Below, piece after piece: positions 1 to 8,283 of a DNA stretch of 64,000 nucleotides. Each line of letters begins with the position of its first letter. Position 1 is the first letter of the stretch. The DNA is taken from the NCBI RefSeq assembly GCF_042432825.1, contig NZ_JBHLWN010000008.1, positions 70,537 through 134,536 on the forward strand, given 5' to 3'. Both the position numbers and the translations under genes were made by a program. Origin of the DNA: Gordoniibacillus chartarius. Lineage in GTDB: Bacteria; Bacillota; Bacilli; Paenibacillales; NBRC-103111. Under the pieces are notes generated by a model. That model searched no databases, was not told where the DNA came from, and saw only the letters and a list, made by a program, of their open reading frames with translations.

Positions 1-230
1 TCCTTCGCCGCTTCTTCCGCCGCCTTGCCAATCGTGCGCCAGAACGGGTTGTCGAGCTCCTGCGAGATCAGGACGACGTGGTGGCGGTACGCTTTGCTTT
101 GCTGTCCGGCGTCGGCCAGCTCGCTGACGATTTCGGATATTTTCAGGTAGGAATAGCCAAACTGCCCGAGCAGGAACAGAAACAGCAAACCGAGCGCACT
201 AAGCGCCATCGTCCCTCTGCGGTCGTTCAT
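1..230 (-). CDS. Sugar ABC transporter substrate-binding protein, N-terminal part
   Basis: The 76 codons visible start at ATG (228-230), preceded by a GAGGAGGG ribosome binding site, and run off the left edge. The product opens with a short charged N-terminus and a hydrophobic signal or anchor segment (about residues 8-32). It then enters the first strand of a periplasmic-binding-protein fold with the motif LISQELDNPFWRTIGKAAEE, typical of ribose/galactose-type (Peripla_BP_4) sugar-binding proteins, where the 'NPFW' turn lies next to the ligand cleft. I see no lipobox cysteine, so it may be membrane-anchored rather than a lipoprotein; in Paenibacillus such proteins can also sit beside sugar-sensing two-component systems. 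The family call is good; the sugar is unknown. Confidence 0.72.
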   Translation of the reverse strand, partial: MNDRRGTMALSALGLLFLFLLGQFGYSYLKISEIVSELADAGQQSKAYRHHVVLISQELDNPFWRTIGKAAEEAAK

Positions 231-270
231 GCGTCATCCCTCCTCATTGGTTGCGTTTACATACATGAAT

Positions 271-299
271 ATTATATATCCCCGGTCAAGGGGGGGGGA
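271..299 (-). promoter_or_regulatory. Possible promoter of the sugar-binding gene with a 9-G tract in the -35 position
   Basis: On the minus strand a TATAAT (271-276) lies about 40 bases before the start codon. The place where a -35 box should be is occupied by a run of nine G (plus strand, 290-298). No good -35 hexamer is visible at the normal distance, so the assignment is tentative. Confidence 0.3.
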
Positions 300-681
300 T
301 GCTTGGATTGTGCCTGCTAATGAGCCGGCCATGTTTTCACCTCTAAGATTGTCCACTTTTTGAAAAAGATATCGGACCATAATGTCCATTCCGGAGAGAC
401 ACGTCACTCATTGCCGTCGTTATCGATGATGCTCGGGTCAATTAATAGCGCCTGAGCCTGGCCTGTCTCCTGTACGTGGACACTTGTCATGGATTTGTCT
501 TTCAAATAGTGGACAATGGCACATGCATCCACCGCCCCGCCACTGTCGGATTCGTTAAAGCTCAGGCTGATGGAGAAGAAATACAAAAAAACCGCGGCAG
601 CCTGGACCGGAACATCAAGCCCACACTACCGCGATTGGACGGGTACTTTACCTAGCATACAAATCACTTTTAAAGTCCCCA

Positions 682-1263
682 CTAACTCAGCGACCGCCTC
701 ATAAAAGCCGCCAGATCCTCGGACGTAAACGGACTCGGCTTTTGCGTAATCGTACTGCCGACCCGCAGCCCGTACAAAATCACAGCGAACATCTCCGCGG
801 TTATGCCGCTCTCGACTTCGGCCGGTATGACCCCATGCAGCTTGCCGATTTCAATCCATCTTGTACAGGTCTGCATCGTATAGCCGTACACTTCCTGCAC
901 GATTTCCGCAACCTTCGGATTATCCATCTGCCCCAGTAGATAAATAAAGATCAAGTTGGTCACATTCTGATGATTGGAGGACTGCACCATACCCTCCGCA
1001 ATCAGCTGCAGGGGATCGCCCAGTCCAGATCTCCGGGGGTCATTGACAACTTCCGTGAACCGCTCGTTTATCTGTTCGATACGGGACTTCAATATCAGCC
1101 CCAGCAATTCGTCTTTGCTCGATACATAGTGGTAGATGGCGCCTTTGGACAAACCCGTCTCACGAATGATATCCTGGAGCGTCGTTTGCCTGCAGCCCTT
1201 CTCCTTAATCAGCTTCTCTGTAGCGTCCATGATGGTATGAAACGTCGTGTTTCTGGTTGTCAT
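682..1263 (-). CDS. TetR/AcrR family transcriptional regulator
   Basis: A 193-residue protein with an N-terminal TetR helix-turn-helix (about residues 8-55; TLQDIIRETGLSKGAIYHYV is the classic signature) followed by an all-helical ligand and dimer domain. It is the last of three minus-strand genes after a GNAT acetyltransferase and a VC0807-like membrane protein. A 115-base gap before it contains its own operator-like sequence (1321-1339), and the same sequence is found twice in the promoter of the first gene. This suggests that it represses the whole operon and itself. The inducer is unknown; the C-terminal domain gives no clue. The start is the ATG with AGGAAATGG upstream. Confidence 0.88.
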   Translation of the reverse strand: MTTRNTTFHTIMDATEKLIKEKGCRQTTLQDIIRETGLSKGAIYHYVSSKDELLGLILKSRIEQINERFTEVVNDPRRSGLGDPLQLIAEGMVQSSNHQNVTNLIFIYLLGQMDNPKVAEIVQEVYGYTMQTCTRWIEIGKLHGVIPAEVESGITAEMFAVILYGLRVGSTITQKPSPFTSEDLAAFMRRSLS

Positions 1264-1320
1264 AGCCCATCACCATTTCCTGTAAGATTATCGTTCATTC
1301 GGAAGTACCCCTACTCTACC

Positions 1321-1339
1321 ATACCGACCCCCGGTTTAC
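1321..1339. promoter_or_regulatory. Putative TetR operator upstream of the tetR gene
   Basis: ATACCGACCCCCGGTTTAC closely matches the left arm and most of the right arm of the two sites at 2677-2728. On the minus strand it lies in the spacer of a weak promoter candidate (TTGTAA, 17 bases, TAGAGT), consistent with autoregulation of the adjacent gene. Confidence 0.5.
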
Positions 1340-1378
1340 AAAAACGGAACTGCATGTTTGCTGGCTTCAGAACTTGCT

Positions 1379-2047
1379 TTAAGATTCTGTTTTATCGATC
1401 ATCTGTTTCAATTTGTTTTGAGAATGCCGCCGATAGTAGATGGTCCAGACGATAGCGAAGCCGATGAAGCCGTACATCACAAAGTTGGATACCGCAAGGA
1501 ACTCGGAAACCGTGAGCCGGTACACAAGAATCGTGCGCACGATCGCTTCACCTAACAGCGAGATTCCCCACACGGCCGTAATGAGCCGCAACACAAAGCG
1601 AAAATACGGGTATTTCCATCGGGAAGAAAAGGCTGCTGCCCGCTCCGGATCGCTGCCAACCGTGAACCGCATAGCAAAGTAGAAAATCAGCGGCCGCGGA
1701 AACAACAGGGAGATTAGAAAAATAAGTCCCATAATCGCGGTAACTAATGACTCCCGCACCAGGAGAAGCTGCTCATTACCGCCTAGCGTGACCATGAGCA
1801 GACCGAGGGCGAAGCTGATGAGCATGAACACAGCGAACACATCCAGCTTCCGGCGCTTGATGAGACTGTACAAATTATCGAACAGCGGAATGATCGTTGC
1901 AATGGTCAATGCATGGATGCTGCTCATATGCGAGCGCAGCAGCTCGTAGACAAGAAGCGGTAAAGCCCCGTTAATCAACAGCGTCATAAGGATGCCGAGC
2001 ACAATGCTTTTTCTGGTCGCTGCGCTTGCCTGTGTCGTTGGGATCAT
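1379..2047 (-). CDS. VC0807-like integral membrane protein
   Basis: About 222 residues if started at the ATG with GGAGG 11 bases upstream; an in-frame ATG at 2065 has no ribosome binding site. The protein has roughly six hydrophobic segments, a charged loop 'LIKRRKLD' after the second, and a basic C-terminus. This pattern, including a conserved 'PLFDNLYSLIKRRKLD' stretch, matches the VC0807 family of multipass membrane proteins of unknown function. It lies 25 bases after the GNAT gene and before the TetR gene, so it is probably co-transcribed and under TetR control. A role in transport or drug tolerance would be a guess from context only. Confidence 0.7.
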   Translation of the reverse strand: MIPTTQASAATRKSIVLGILMTLLINGALPLLVYELLRSHMSSIHALTIATIIPLFDNLYSLIKRRKLDVFAVFMLISFALGLLMVTLGGNEQLLLVRESLVTAIMGLIFLISLLFPRPLIFYFAMRFTVGSDPERAAAFSSRWKYPYFRFVLRLITAVWGISLLGEAIVRTILVYRLTVSEFLAVSNFVMYGFIGFAIVWTIYYRRHSQNKLKQMIDKTES

Positions 2048-2072
2048 GAGAATCAAGTCCTCCATTCATCGT

Positions 2073-2573
2073 TTACAGTTTTTTTTCATAGCATTGATAA
2101 GGTTCTTTGCGAAACGGATACCGGATCAGCCCTACTTTGGAGTAGCCCGCTCGCTCATACATCTGAAGGGCAGCCGGATTTGCGGTATAAGCGTCCAATC
2201 GGATGCTGGTGCAGCCTTGCGCCCTTGCCTGCTCCTCGGCAAAATACAGAAGCTGCTTGCCGATTCCTTGCCCCTGATGCTCCGGATGGACGGCCAGCCG
2301 ATGAATGACGGCCGGACGGCCGCCTCCTTCCTGCCACGGAAGGCTGTCATACTGAGCGCTCTGTTCTTCATTAATAACGACAGCGCCCACACACAATTGA
2401 TCTCGCATCGCAACATACATCTGCTTGTTCTTGACATCCTTAGAGACGACCCACCGGTTCGGATAAAACAAGTCCCATTGGTAAACCCCCTTCTTCCTTA
2501 GATGACGGGTAACGGACCTAAACAGCCGCATGATTACGCCGATCTGATGGTTCGATGCGGAAACGATGTTCAA
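2073..2573 (-). CDS. GNAT family N-acetyltransferase
   Basis: A 166-residue acetyltransferase of the GNAT fold. The acetyl-CoA binding motif A is clear: VHPEHQGQGIGKQLL (about residues 96-110) with the R/Q-x-x-G-x-G/A signature, followed by the 'NPAALQMYERAGY' motif near the C-terminus. The substrate cannot be read from the sequence; the family acetylates amines on antibiotics, polyamines, amino acids and protein N-termini. It is the first gene of the TetR-controlled operon. The start is a TTG preceded by GTGAGGAC, directly downstream of the operator-bearing promoter at 2703-2731. Confidence 0.85.
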   Translation of the reverse strand: MNIVSASNHQIGVIMRLFRSVTRHLRKKGVYQWDLFYPNRWVVSKDVKNKQMYVAMRDQLCVGAVVINEEQSAQYDSLPWQEGGGRPAVIHRLAVHPEHQGQGIGKQLLYFAEEQARAQGCTSIRLDAYTANPAALQMYERAGYSKVGLIRYPFRKEPYQCYEKKL

Positions 2574-2676
2574 TTAGTCCTCACGCTCCTTTGGTTTCGC
2601 CGTCTTTCAACCGCGCGTTCCCCCGTAACATATAAGCCAATTTACTGAGCTTTACGCGATATCGACCCAATCGTAC

Positions 2677-2728
2677 ATACCGACCGTCGGTCTTATATCT
2701 CCATAATACAGACCGTCGGTCGGTATGT
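2677..2728. promoter_or_regulatory. Pair of inverted TetR-type operators
   Basis: Two sites, 2677-2696 (ATACCGACCGTCGGTCTTAT) and 2708-2728 (its reverse complement reads ACATACCGACCGACGGTC...), share the palindromic core GACCGTCGGTC. Their centres are about 29 bases apart. The second lies entirely inside the spacer of the promoter at 2703-2731. The related site at 1321 lies before tetR. Confidence 0.68.
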
Positions 2729-2731
2729 CAA
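2703..2731 (-). promoter_or_regulatory. Sigma-A promoter of the GNAT-VC0807-TetR operon
   Basis: On the minus strand TTGACA (2726-2731) and TATTAT (2703-2708) are separated by exactly 17 bases, a near-consensus housekeeping promoter. The spacer is the second TetR-type operator, so repressor binding would directly block RNA polymerase. Confidence 0.75.
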
Positions 2732-2897
2732 CGGCCGAAATGGCGAATCAGTGATATTTTTTAAAATCGACACTATTTTCCACGTTCCCTGCCGGTCCGC
2801 CTGCATTCGGCAAAGTTAACAATAACGCCCGATAATGCTATAATGACGAGGATATGGTTATACCCAAGATGATACTTATGCCAATGAGGGATTCCTT

Positions 2898-5800
2898 TTG
2901 CGATTGTCGACATTATTCAGCCGGCGGACGCCGCTGTATGCGGTTCTGATCGCGGCCGTCGTGCTGATCGCGCTATTCACGCTGCACAAGGAGGAGCGCG
3001 TCCGGCTGCTCTACGCGACCGCAGGCGGCGCTTACGACCCTTCGGCTTACGAGCAGCTTCGGCAGTCGCTGGTAGCGAATCTCGATGTCGAACGGCGCGA
3101 TTGGAGCCGCCTGAGCGATCGCGAGCTGCGGCGCTACGATGCCGTCTACCTCGACCCCGGGCTGCATACGGCGCAAGGCTTGCCGGGCGCGGAGCGGCTA
3201 AGCGGGTATGTACGGCAGGGCGGACACCTGTTTCTCGAAAATATTTTCGCCGCCGACGTTCCGCTCGAGCTGCTGGGCGCAAGCCAGCTGGTGCCGGTGC
3301 CGAGCCCCGGCGAGAAGCCGGCGTTCCGCTATCCGGCGGTCGATGCCGACCTGGTGCCGATGCAGCAGGTTTACCGGCTGTTCAGCGATAATTTCTTCAA
3401 GCGGACGACCATGAGCGATATGCCCGGCTTCGCTTGGGGAACGGGCGTGAAGCCTTCGACGGCGCTGACGATGGTGGAGCTGAACGGTCTGTCCGTCGTG
3501 ACGGTGAATGCGTACGGCAGCGGCAGCGTGCTGCTGTCGAGCGCGTTCCTGCCGAACCGGTATTTCATTACCGGATACGATCTCGTCAGCGGGATGGATC
3601 CGGGGGCCGGCTTTAACGCTTTGGAGAAGCGGTATAACGAAACGAAGACGAAGCCTGCTCAGGGGACGGCTTATTTCGATAAGTCCAAGCTGCCGCTGGA
3701 GCCGTACTTCCACTTCGCTTTCGCTGCGGCGGGCGCGCAGTACCGGACGGAATACGTCTCGTTCGTCTCGAAGCGCAAGCTCGGTCTGACGGTGAAGAAG
3801 GTGCTTGGCCCGTACGGCAGGCCGGCGATGGCTTATCAGAACCATTTTGAAGCGCTGCCTGCGATTCGGGACTTGAACGGCATTCAGTGGGCCGAGATTC
3901 TTAAGGAATACCGGCAGCTTCCGTCGTATTCGCTCGTTCGTTCGACGTACGAATGGGGGCTGTGGAAGGAATCCGTGTCCGTACAGCTCAATGAAGGCAC
4001 GTCCGAGCAGCCGAAGTTCCGCGGGGAAACGCCTCAGTCGTTTTACGGCAGCGGTACGCCGCTGGTGTATACGGCGGGAGGAGCCGGGGGTGGCATCGTC
4101 GGCGGGGCTGGGGCTAACAGCGGTACTGCCGGTGGCGGTGGGATTGCTGCTGGGGCTGGGGCTGGCTCAGGGATTGGGATTGGTGCTGGGGCTGGTGCTG
4201 GGGCTGGGGCTGGTGCTGGGGCTGGCTCTGGTGCTGGGACTGGAGGTTCCGCCGGTAATAGCGCTGGGGCCGACAACGCCGCCGGAGCCCAGGCCGCCGA
4301 ACGGCGCATTACCGGTGCCCGCTACCCGGGCTACCGGGAGCTCGCCGGCAAGATCGAGCTGCCGTACCGGGCGTCGCCGGCGCTGCTGGACGTCGACGGC
4401 GACGGCCGCGACGACCTGCTTGTCGGCAGCGCGGACGGGTCCGTGAGCGTGTACGCGAACGCGGGTCCCGGCGCTGCAGCCGGTGCGGCGGTACCGGCGG
4501 GCGTACAGCCGCCGGACCGCTTTGCCGAGCCGCAGCCGCTGCGGCTCGCAGGCGCGGACGGCAGCGCGGCGGAGTACCGCGCGCCGTCGTATGCGGCGCT
4601 GGCCGCAGCCCGCGCCGCGGGAGCGCCGCCGTCGCTGCTCGTCGGCGACGGCGAGGGCCGCGTAGCCGCCCTGACGCTGCGCGCGGGCGGCCGGTTCGCG
4701 CCGCCGACGCCGCTGACGGCGGGGGGCCGGCCCGTGCAGGTGCCCGGGCCGGCTGCGCCCGCCTTCGGCGACGTCGACGCGGACGGCGTCCCCGACCTCG
4801 TCGTCGGGGACGGCGAAGGCCGCGTGACCTTGTTCCGCGGCCTCGACCCCGCTGCGCAGCGCTACGCCGCAGGCGTCACGCTGCTGCAGCTGCCGGTCCG
4901 CTTCGCGGCTCCCGCCGTTCGGGACATGAACGGCGACGGCCTCGCGGACCTGATCGTGGGCAACGACGAGGGAGATCTCCTCGTCTTTCTGCAGAACGCT
5001 CCCGCCTCGGGAGCGTCCCCTGCAGCCGCGGCGTCACCGGCTTCGCCGGCAGCGGGAACGCAGCCCACGCATGCACCCGAGACAGCGCGAGCAGCCGCTG
5101 CTTCACGGACAGCGGCATCCGCCGCAGCCGGTTCGCGCATCCCGGGCTTCACCGCGCAGGGCCCGCTGACCGGCGAGACGCTGAACCAGATGGGCACGCC
5201 GGCTCTGGTCGGCGGTCACAATTCGGCTCCCGTCTGGTACGACCTGAACCATGACGGGCGGGACGATCTCATCGTCGGCCAGATCGAGTTCGGGATCCCT
5301 ACGCCGATCGACGACCCGTCGTTCCCGTACCGCAAGCAGCTGGACGAATTTATACAATATGCCAAGACAAACGGGCTGGAAATTTATCCGCATCTGTTCG
5401 TTCATAACTTTATGAGCTCCGCCGGCGAGAAGCAGGAATTCGCGCTGCACAAAACAGCGTTCCAGAATCTCGGCCTGAAGTGGGGCGACACGGGGACCGA
5501 CCAGCATACATGGCGCGTCAATAACCCCGACCCGCAGCAGACGCTTCGCAACGAAGCGGCGGAAGGACTCTGGTTCAACTTCGGCTTCAAGCCGTCGCAC
5601 GTGCCTTCCGATCCGCGTGTCGGCTACGAATATATATGGGGCATGCCGTTCCTCATGCAGCCGCCGCAGGGCTCGCAGCCGCTCGGCTCGCCGATGCTGC
5701 TGCATACCCCGACGCCGCCGCTGTATCTGGATGCGGCCCGCTCGACGGAGGACATTTTTCAGTCTTATGTAAAGCTCGACATGCCGATCAATTACTTCGA

Positions 5801-6482
5801 GCATATCGAGCCGTATTTCCCGGCCAACATCGCGGGGCTGCGCCAGTTTGCCGACTACTTCGACAAGCTGCGCACCGCTCACGACTACAATTTCGTCAGC
5901 GGACCGCAAATGGCTCGCTCGTTCCTGACTGCGCTCACTGCGCAGGTCAAGGTCGAGCGCTCGTGGGCCGCCTTCCTGCAGGACAAGCTGAAGGATATGC
6001 TGCTCGGCACGCAGAACGGGCCTCACCTGTCGCTGCAGCTGAAGCCGGACTTCAGCCAAGTGCCCGCTCAGGCAGGGGCATACCGCGACACGCTCGGCGT
6101 ATCGGTGGAACGCGGCCAGCGGCTGCAGCTTTACCAGCTCGGTACCGACGACACCGACATTTACACCGAGCACCAGGACAAGCTGTACCTCGGCCTGGAC
6201 CGTCCGGTCACGCTCGGCGTCCGCGCCATGCCGGACCGGCTCCACCTTGTACGCGCCAACGTGCCGACACGCTTCGGACGAAGCGGCGACGGCACATGGA
6301 CACTGGACCTCAATGACCAAGGCATGCAGCAGGTCAAGCTGCGCAGCCCAAAGCCGATTACCGTAGAGCCGCTCGACCCCGGCACCAAGCTGGACATTCA
6401 AACCGACGACGACGGCCGCACGGTCACGGTTACGCATTACGGCGAGAAGGTCACGTTACGCATCGCCACGCCAACAGACTAA
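2898..6482 (+). CDS. Giant exported FG-GAP/VCBS repeat protein heading the Dlt-like operon
   Basis: A 1194-residue protein that starts at a TTG with GAGGG upstream. One N-terminal membrane segment (about residues 12-29) anchors or exports it. Residues about 35-120 look like a small alpha/beta domain resembling a ThuA/glutamine-amidotransferase-like fold. Residues about 393-460 are an almost pure Gly/Ala tract coded by hexanucleotide repeats. Then come four calcium-binding FG-GAP/VCBS motifs with Asp-x-Asp/Asn-x-Asp-Gly loops at about residues 498, 625, 676 and 782, as in beta-propeller surface proteins. The last 400 residues, with YPHLFVHNF near residue 832, look like a sugar-processing or polysaccharide-deacetylase-like domain, but I cannot place it firmly. 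The stop is 16 bases before the carrier-protein gene, so it belongs to that operon. Enzymatic function is unproven. Confidence 0.75.
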   Translation: MRLSTLFSRRTPLYAVLIAAVVLIALFTLHKEERVRLLYATAGGAYDPSAYEQLRQSLVANLDVERRDWSRLSDRELRRYDAVYLDPGLHTAQGLPGAERLSGYVRQGGHLFLENIFAADVPLELLGASQLVPVPSPGEKPAFRYPAVDADLVPMQQVYRLFSDNFFKRTTMSDMPGFAWGTGVKPSTALTMVELNGLSVVTVNAYGSGSVLLSSAFLPNRYFITGYDLVSGMDPGAGFNALEKRYNETKTKPAQGTAYFDKSKLPLEPYFHFAFAAAGAQYRTEYVSFVSKRKLGLTVKKVLGPYGRPAMAYQNHFEALPAIRDLNGIQWAEILKEYRQLPSYSLVRSTYEWGLWKESVSVQLNEGTSEQPKFRGETPQSFYGSGTPLVYTAGGAGGGIVGGAGANSGTAGGGGIAAGAGAGSGIGIGAGAGAGAGAGAGAGSGAGTGGSAGNSAGADNAAGAQAAERRITGARYPGYRELAGKIELPYRASPALLDVDGDGRDDLLVGSADGSVSVYANAGPGAAAGAAVPAGVQPPDRFAEPQPLRLAGADGSAAEYRAPSYAALAAARAAGAPPSLLVGDGEGRVAALTLRAGGRFAPPTPLTAGGRPVQVPGPAAPAFGDVDADGVPDLVVGDGEGRVTLFRGLDPAAQRYAAGVTLLQLPVRFAAPAVRDMNGDGLADLIVGNDEGDLLVFLQNAPASGASPAAAASPASPAAGTQPTHAPETARAAAASRTAASAAAGSRIPGFTAQGPLTGETLNQMGTPALVGGHNSAPVWYDLNHDGRDDLIVGQIEFGIPTPIDDPSFPYRKQLDEFIQYAKTNGLEIYPHLFVHNFMSSAGEKQEFALHKTAFQNLGLKWGDTGTDQHTWRVNNPDPQQTLRNEAAEGLWFNFGFKPSHVPSDPRVGYEYIWGMPFLMQPPQGSQPLGSPMLLHTPTPPLYLDAARSTEDIFQSYVKLDMPINYFEHIEPYFPANIAGLRQFADYFDKLRTAHDYNFVSGPQMARSFLTALTAQVKVERSWAAFLQDKLKDMLLGTQNGPHLSLQLKPDFSQVPAQAGAYRDTLGVSVERGQRLQLYQLGTDDTDIYTEHQDKLYLGLDRPVTLGVRAMPDRLHLVRANVPTRFGRSGDGTWTLDLNDQGMQQVKLRSPKPITVEPLDPGTKLDIQTDDDGRTVTVTHYGEKVTLRIATPTD
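4079..4260 (+). repeat. In-frame hexanucleotide microsatellite coding a Gly/Ala tract
   Basis: Tandem GGGGCT/GGTGCT hexamers, with some variants, encode alternating Gly-Ala for about 60 residues inside the FG-GAP protein. Because the unit is six bases, slippage changes the linker length without breaking the frame. Confidence 0.8.
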
Positions 6483-6498
6483 TAGGAGGCTCACTCCC

Positions 6499-6750
6499 AT
6501 GGAACAACTCATTCATGAGCTGGAAGATCATATCCGCGAACGCTACGAGATCGAAGAGGACGACGATGATTTTGACGCGGACGTGCACTTGTTCGACTAC
6601 GGCTACATCGATTCCATCGGCGCCACGGCGCTGATCGCCCATATTGAGAAAACGTACAGCATCACCATCACCCAGCAGGACCTTATGCTGCACCCGATGA
6701 ATACCGTGCGCGAGATCGCCACGTTCGTTCAATCCAAGATCGCGAGGTAA
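6499..6750 (+). CDS. Acyl/peptidyl carrier protein (DltC-like)
   Basis: An 83-residue acidic four-helix carrier protein. The phosphopantetheine attachment site is Ser39 in the motif GYIDSIG (D-S-I), matching DltC and the small carrier proteins paired with amino acid:carrier protein ligases. It has a clear GGAGG ribosome binding site, lies 16 bases after the FG-GAP gene, and is only 9 bases before the synthetase-like ligase. The expected role is to hold an activated amino acid as a thioester on the phosphopantetheine arm and present it to the membrane acyltransferase. It is too short and too acidic to be a typical fatty-acid AcpP, and its neighbours also argue against that. Confidence 0.85.
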   Translation: MEQLIHELEDHIRERYEIEEDDDDFDADVHLFDYGYIDSIGATALIAHIEKTYSITITQQDLMLHPMNTVREIATFVQSKIAR

Positions 6751-6759
6751 AATACCGCC

Positions 6760-7965
6760 ATGACTACGACGGAATGCGTCATCTCCCTGGAGCGGCTCGA
6801 CCCGAGCCAGCACGGCCAGCTGAAGTACGCCGCGGCGTTCGCCGACGAGCATATCGACACCATCACTCTCGAAAATAACGCCATCCGCATCGTCCACAGC
6901 TCCCCGGCCGGCAACGGCCGGATCCAAGAGCGCGTCGAGCGGCTGATCGAGCGCTTCTCGCGCGGCGACTTCGGCTTCAAAGAAGCGAATTTGTTCGAAT
7001 ACAGCGGCCCGATGCCGTACCGCGAGGACATTGTGGCAGAGCTGGTACGCCGCAAGGCGATCAAAATGCTCGAGCCCGGCCTGTTCATTTTCCGCGAGCC
7101 GTTCTCGTCCCTGATGCGATTCCTCGACTGGTCGTTCGTGACCCGCATCGCCAAGAAGTTCGAAGGGCTGACCGAGGAGCAGTACCCGGCCGTCATTCAT
7201 GCGGAGACGCTGAATAAGACGAACCATTTTACCTCGTTTCCCGAGCATATCCACTTCCTGACGCACCTGCGCGAGGACCTCGACGTAATCGAGGCGTTCT
7301 CGCAGTCCGTCCGCGAGGCGGGCGGCTGGAAGCAGGAGGACCCGCTGTCCTTGGATGTGAACATGCCGAAGCCGCGTTTTACGATGAATCCTTCGACATG
7401 CTACCACTGCTATGAAGGGCTGCAGGACGAGACGCTGGAGGGCGACGGCATCACCGTGACGGCGATCGCCAAGTGCCACCGCTTCGAGGGCAAGAACCAC
7501 TCCGATTTCGGGCGTCTGCTCGACTTCAGCATGCGCGAGATTATTTTCGTCGGCAAGCCGGAGTTCGTGAAGGAAAACCGCCTGAAGTCGATCGAGTATT
7601 TGAAGGAGCTGGCCGCGGAATGGGAGCTGGACTCGGTGATCGAGCTGGCGAACGATCCGTTCTTTACGAATGATTTTCAGGTGAAGGCGTCGTTCCAGCG
7701 CCAGCAAGAAATGAAGTACGAGCTGCGGCTGACGATTCCGTATATCAACAAATCGATCGCCTGCTCGTCCGTCAACTTCCACAGCACGACGTTCGGCAAT
7801 GCGTTCAACATCAAGCTCGGCAAGCGCAGCGCCGTTACCGGCTGCGTCGGCTTCGGCATCGAGCGCTGGACGTTCGCGTTCCTGGCGCAGTACGGCCTGG
7901 ACGAGTCCGCTTGGCCGCGCGCGTTCCGCGAGCAGTACCGGGCTTGGCAGGAGAAGGCGCTGTAG
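6760..7965 (+). CDS. Class II aaRS-like amino acid:[carrier protein] ligase
   Basis: A 401-residue homologue of the catalytic core of atypical seryl-tRNA synthetases, with no tRNA-binding arm visible. Class II motif 2 is seen around CHRFEGK and FSMREIIFVG (239-265), and motif 3 at GFGIERW (364-370). A likely zinc site is formed by Cys214 or Cys217 (STCYHC), Glu260 and Cys361 (TGCVGFG), with the spacing of the Cys-Glu-Cys trio described for this family. Known members (for example Bradyrhizobium Bll0957) activate glycine or alanine with ATP and load it on a dedicated carrier protein rather than tRNA. The carrier-protein gene directly upstream fits this. About 80-100 N-terminal residues are extra compared with the known small forms. 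In this operon it occupies the place of DltA. The amino acid is not predictable. Confidence 0.8.
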   Translation: MTTTECVISLERLDPSQHGQLKYAAAFADEHIDTITLENNAIRIVHSSPAGNGRIQERVERLIERFSRGDFGFKEANLFEYSGPMPYREDIVAELVRRKAIKMLEPGLFIFREPFSSLMRFLDWSFVTRIAKKFEGLTEEQYPAVIHAETLNKTNHFTSFPEHIHFLTHLREDLDVIEAFSQSVREAGGWKQEDPLSLDVNMPKPRFTMNPSTCYHCYEGLQDETLEGDGITVTAIAKCHRFEGKNHSDFGRLLDFSMREIIFVGKPEFVKENRLKSIEYLKELAAEWELDSVIELANDPFFTNDFQVKASFQRQQEMKYELRLTIPYINKSIACSSVNFHSTTFGNAFNIKLGKRSAVTGCVGFGIERWTFAFLAQYGLDESAWPRAFREQYRAWQEKAL

Positions 7966-8034
7966 AAGGCTCTCCGCCTCAGCCCTAAGGGACTTTCACG
8001 GTCTTATTTCTCGGATTTCGGCTGCAAATGGGAT

Positions 8035-8121
8035 ATTAGCGGATTGCCAGGGTCTTATTTCGCGTCAAATCGCGTCTGCGGGGGTGATCACCCTCTACTA
8101 AGACCCTCAAAATCCGCTAAT
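8035..8121. repeat. Long palindromic intergenic repeat, copy 1
   Basis: Left arm 8035-8057 (ATTAGCGGATT, 3 bases, AGGGTCTTA) and right arm 8099-8121 (TAAGACCCT, 3 bases, AATCCGCTAAT) are inverted repeats around a 41-base loop that contains a second palindrome, GGGTGATCACCC. A diverged copy occurs at 12318-12418. It lies in the 318-base gap between the ligase and the DltD-like gene, which otherwise shows no gene. Confidence 0.75.
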
Positions 8122-8283
8122 CATCCCCATCTGCGTAATGCTTGGCGGATAACGCCCCGACATACCGTTATACTTTTCGAGCCACCTCCATTCTTGTATG
8201 TGGGGGTTATCGCAGCTTGTCATGACTGCCATACCGCTTCTTAACAGCATCACCTATCCCAGACAACGGGGACTGATTCTTTC

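Noticed and set aside
404..586. 60-codon frame on the minus strand
   Set aside because: Starts at TTG without a ribosome binding site, has no recognisable family, and overlaps another weak frame on the plus strand.
5103..6437. 444-codon antisense frame
   Set aside because: It lies opposite the FG-GAP gene; its Arg/Val/Leu-rich translation is typical of antisense shadows in GC-rich DNA.
6451..7782. 443-codon antisense frame
   Set aside because: Shadow of the carrier protein and ligase genes, which have clear motifs and ribosome binding sites.
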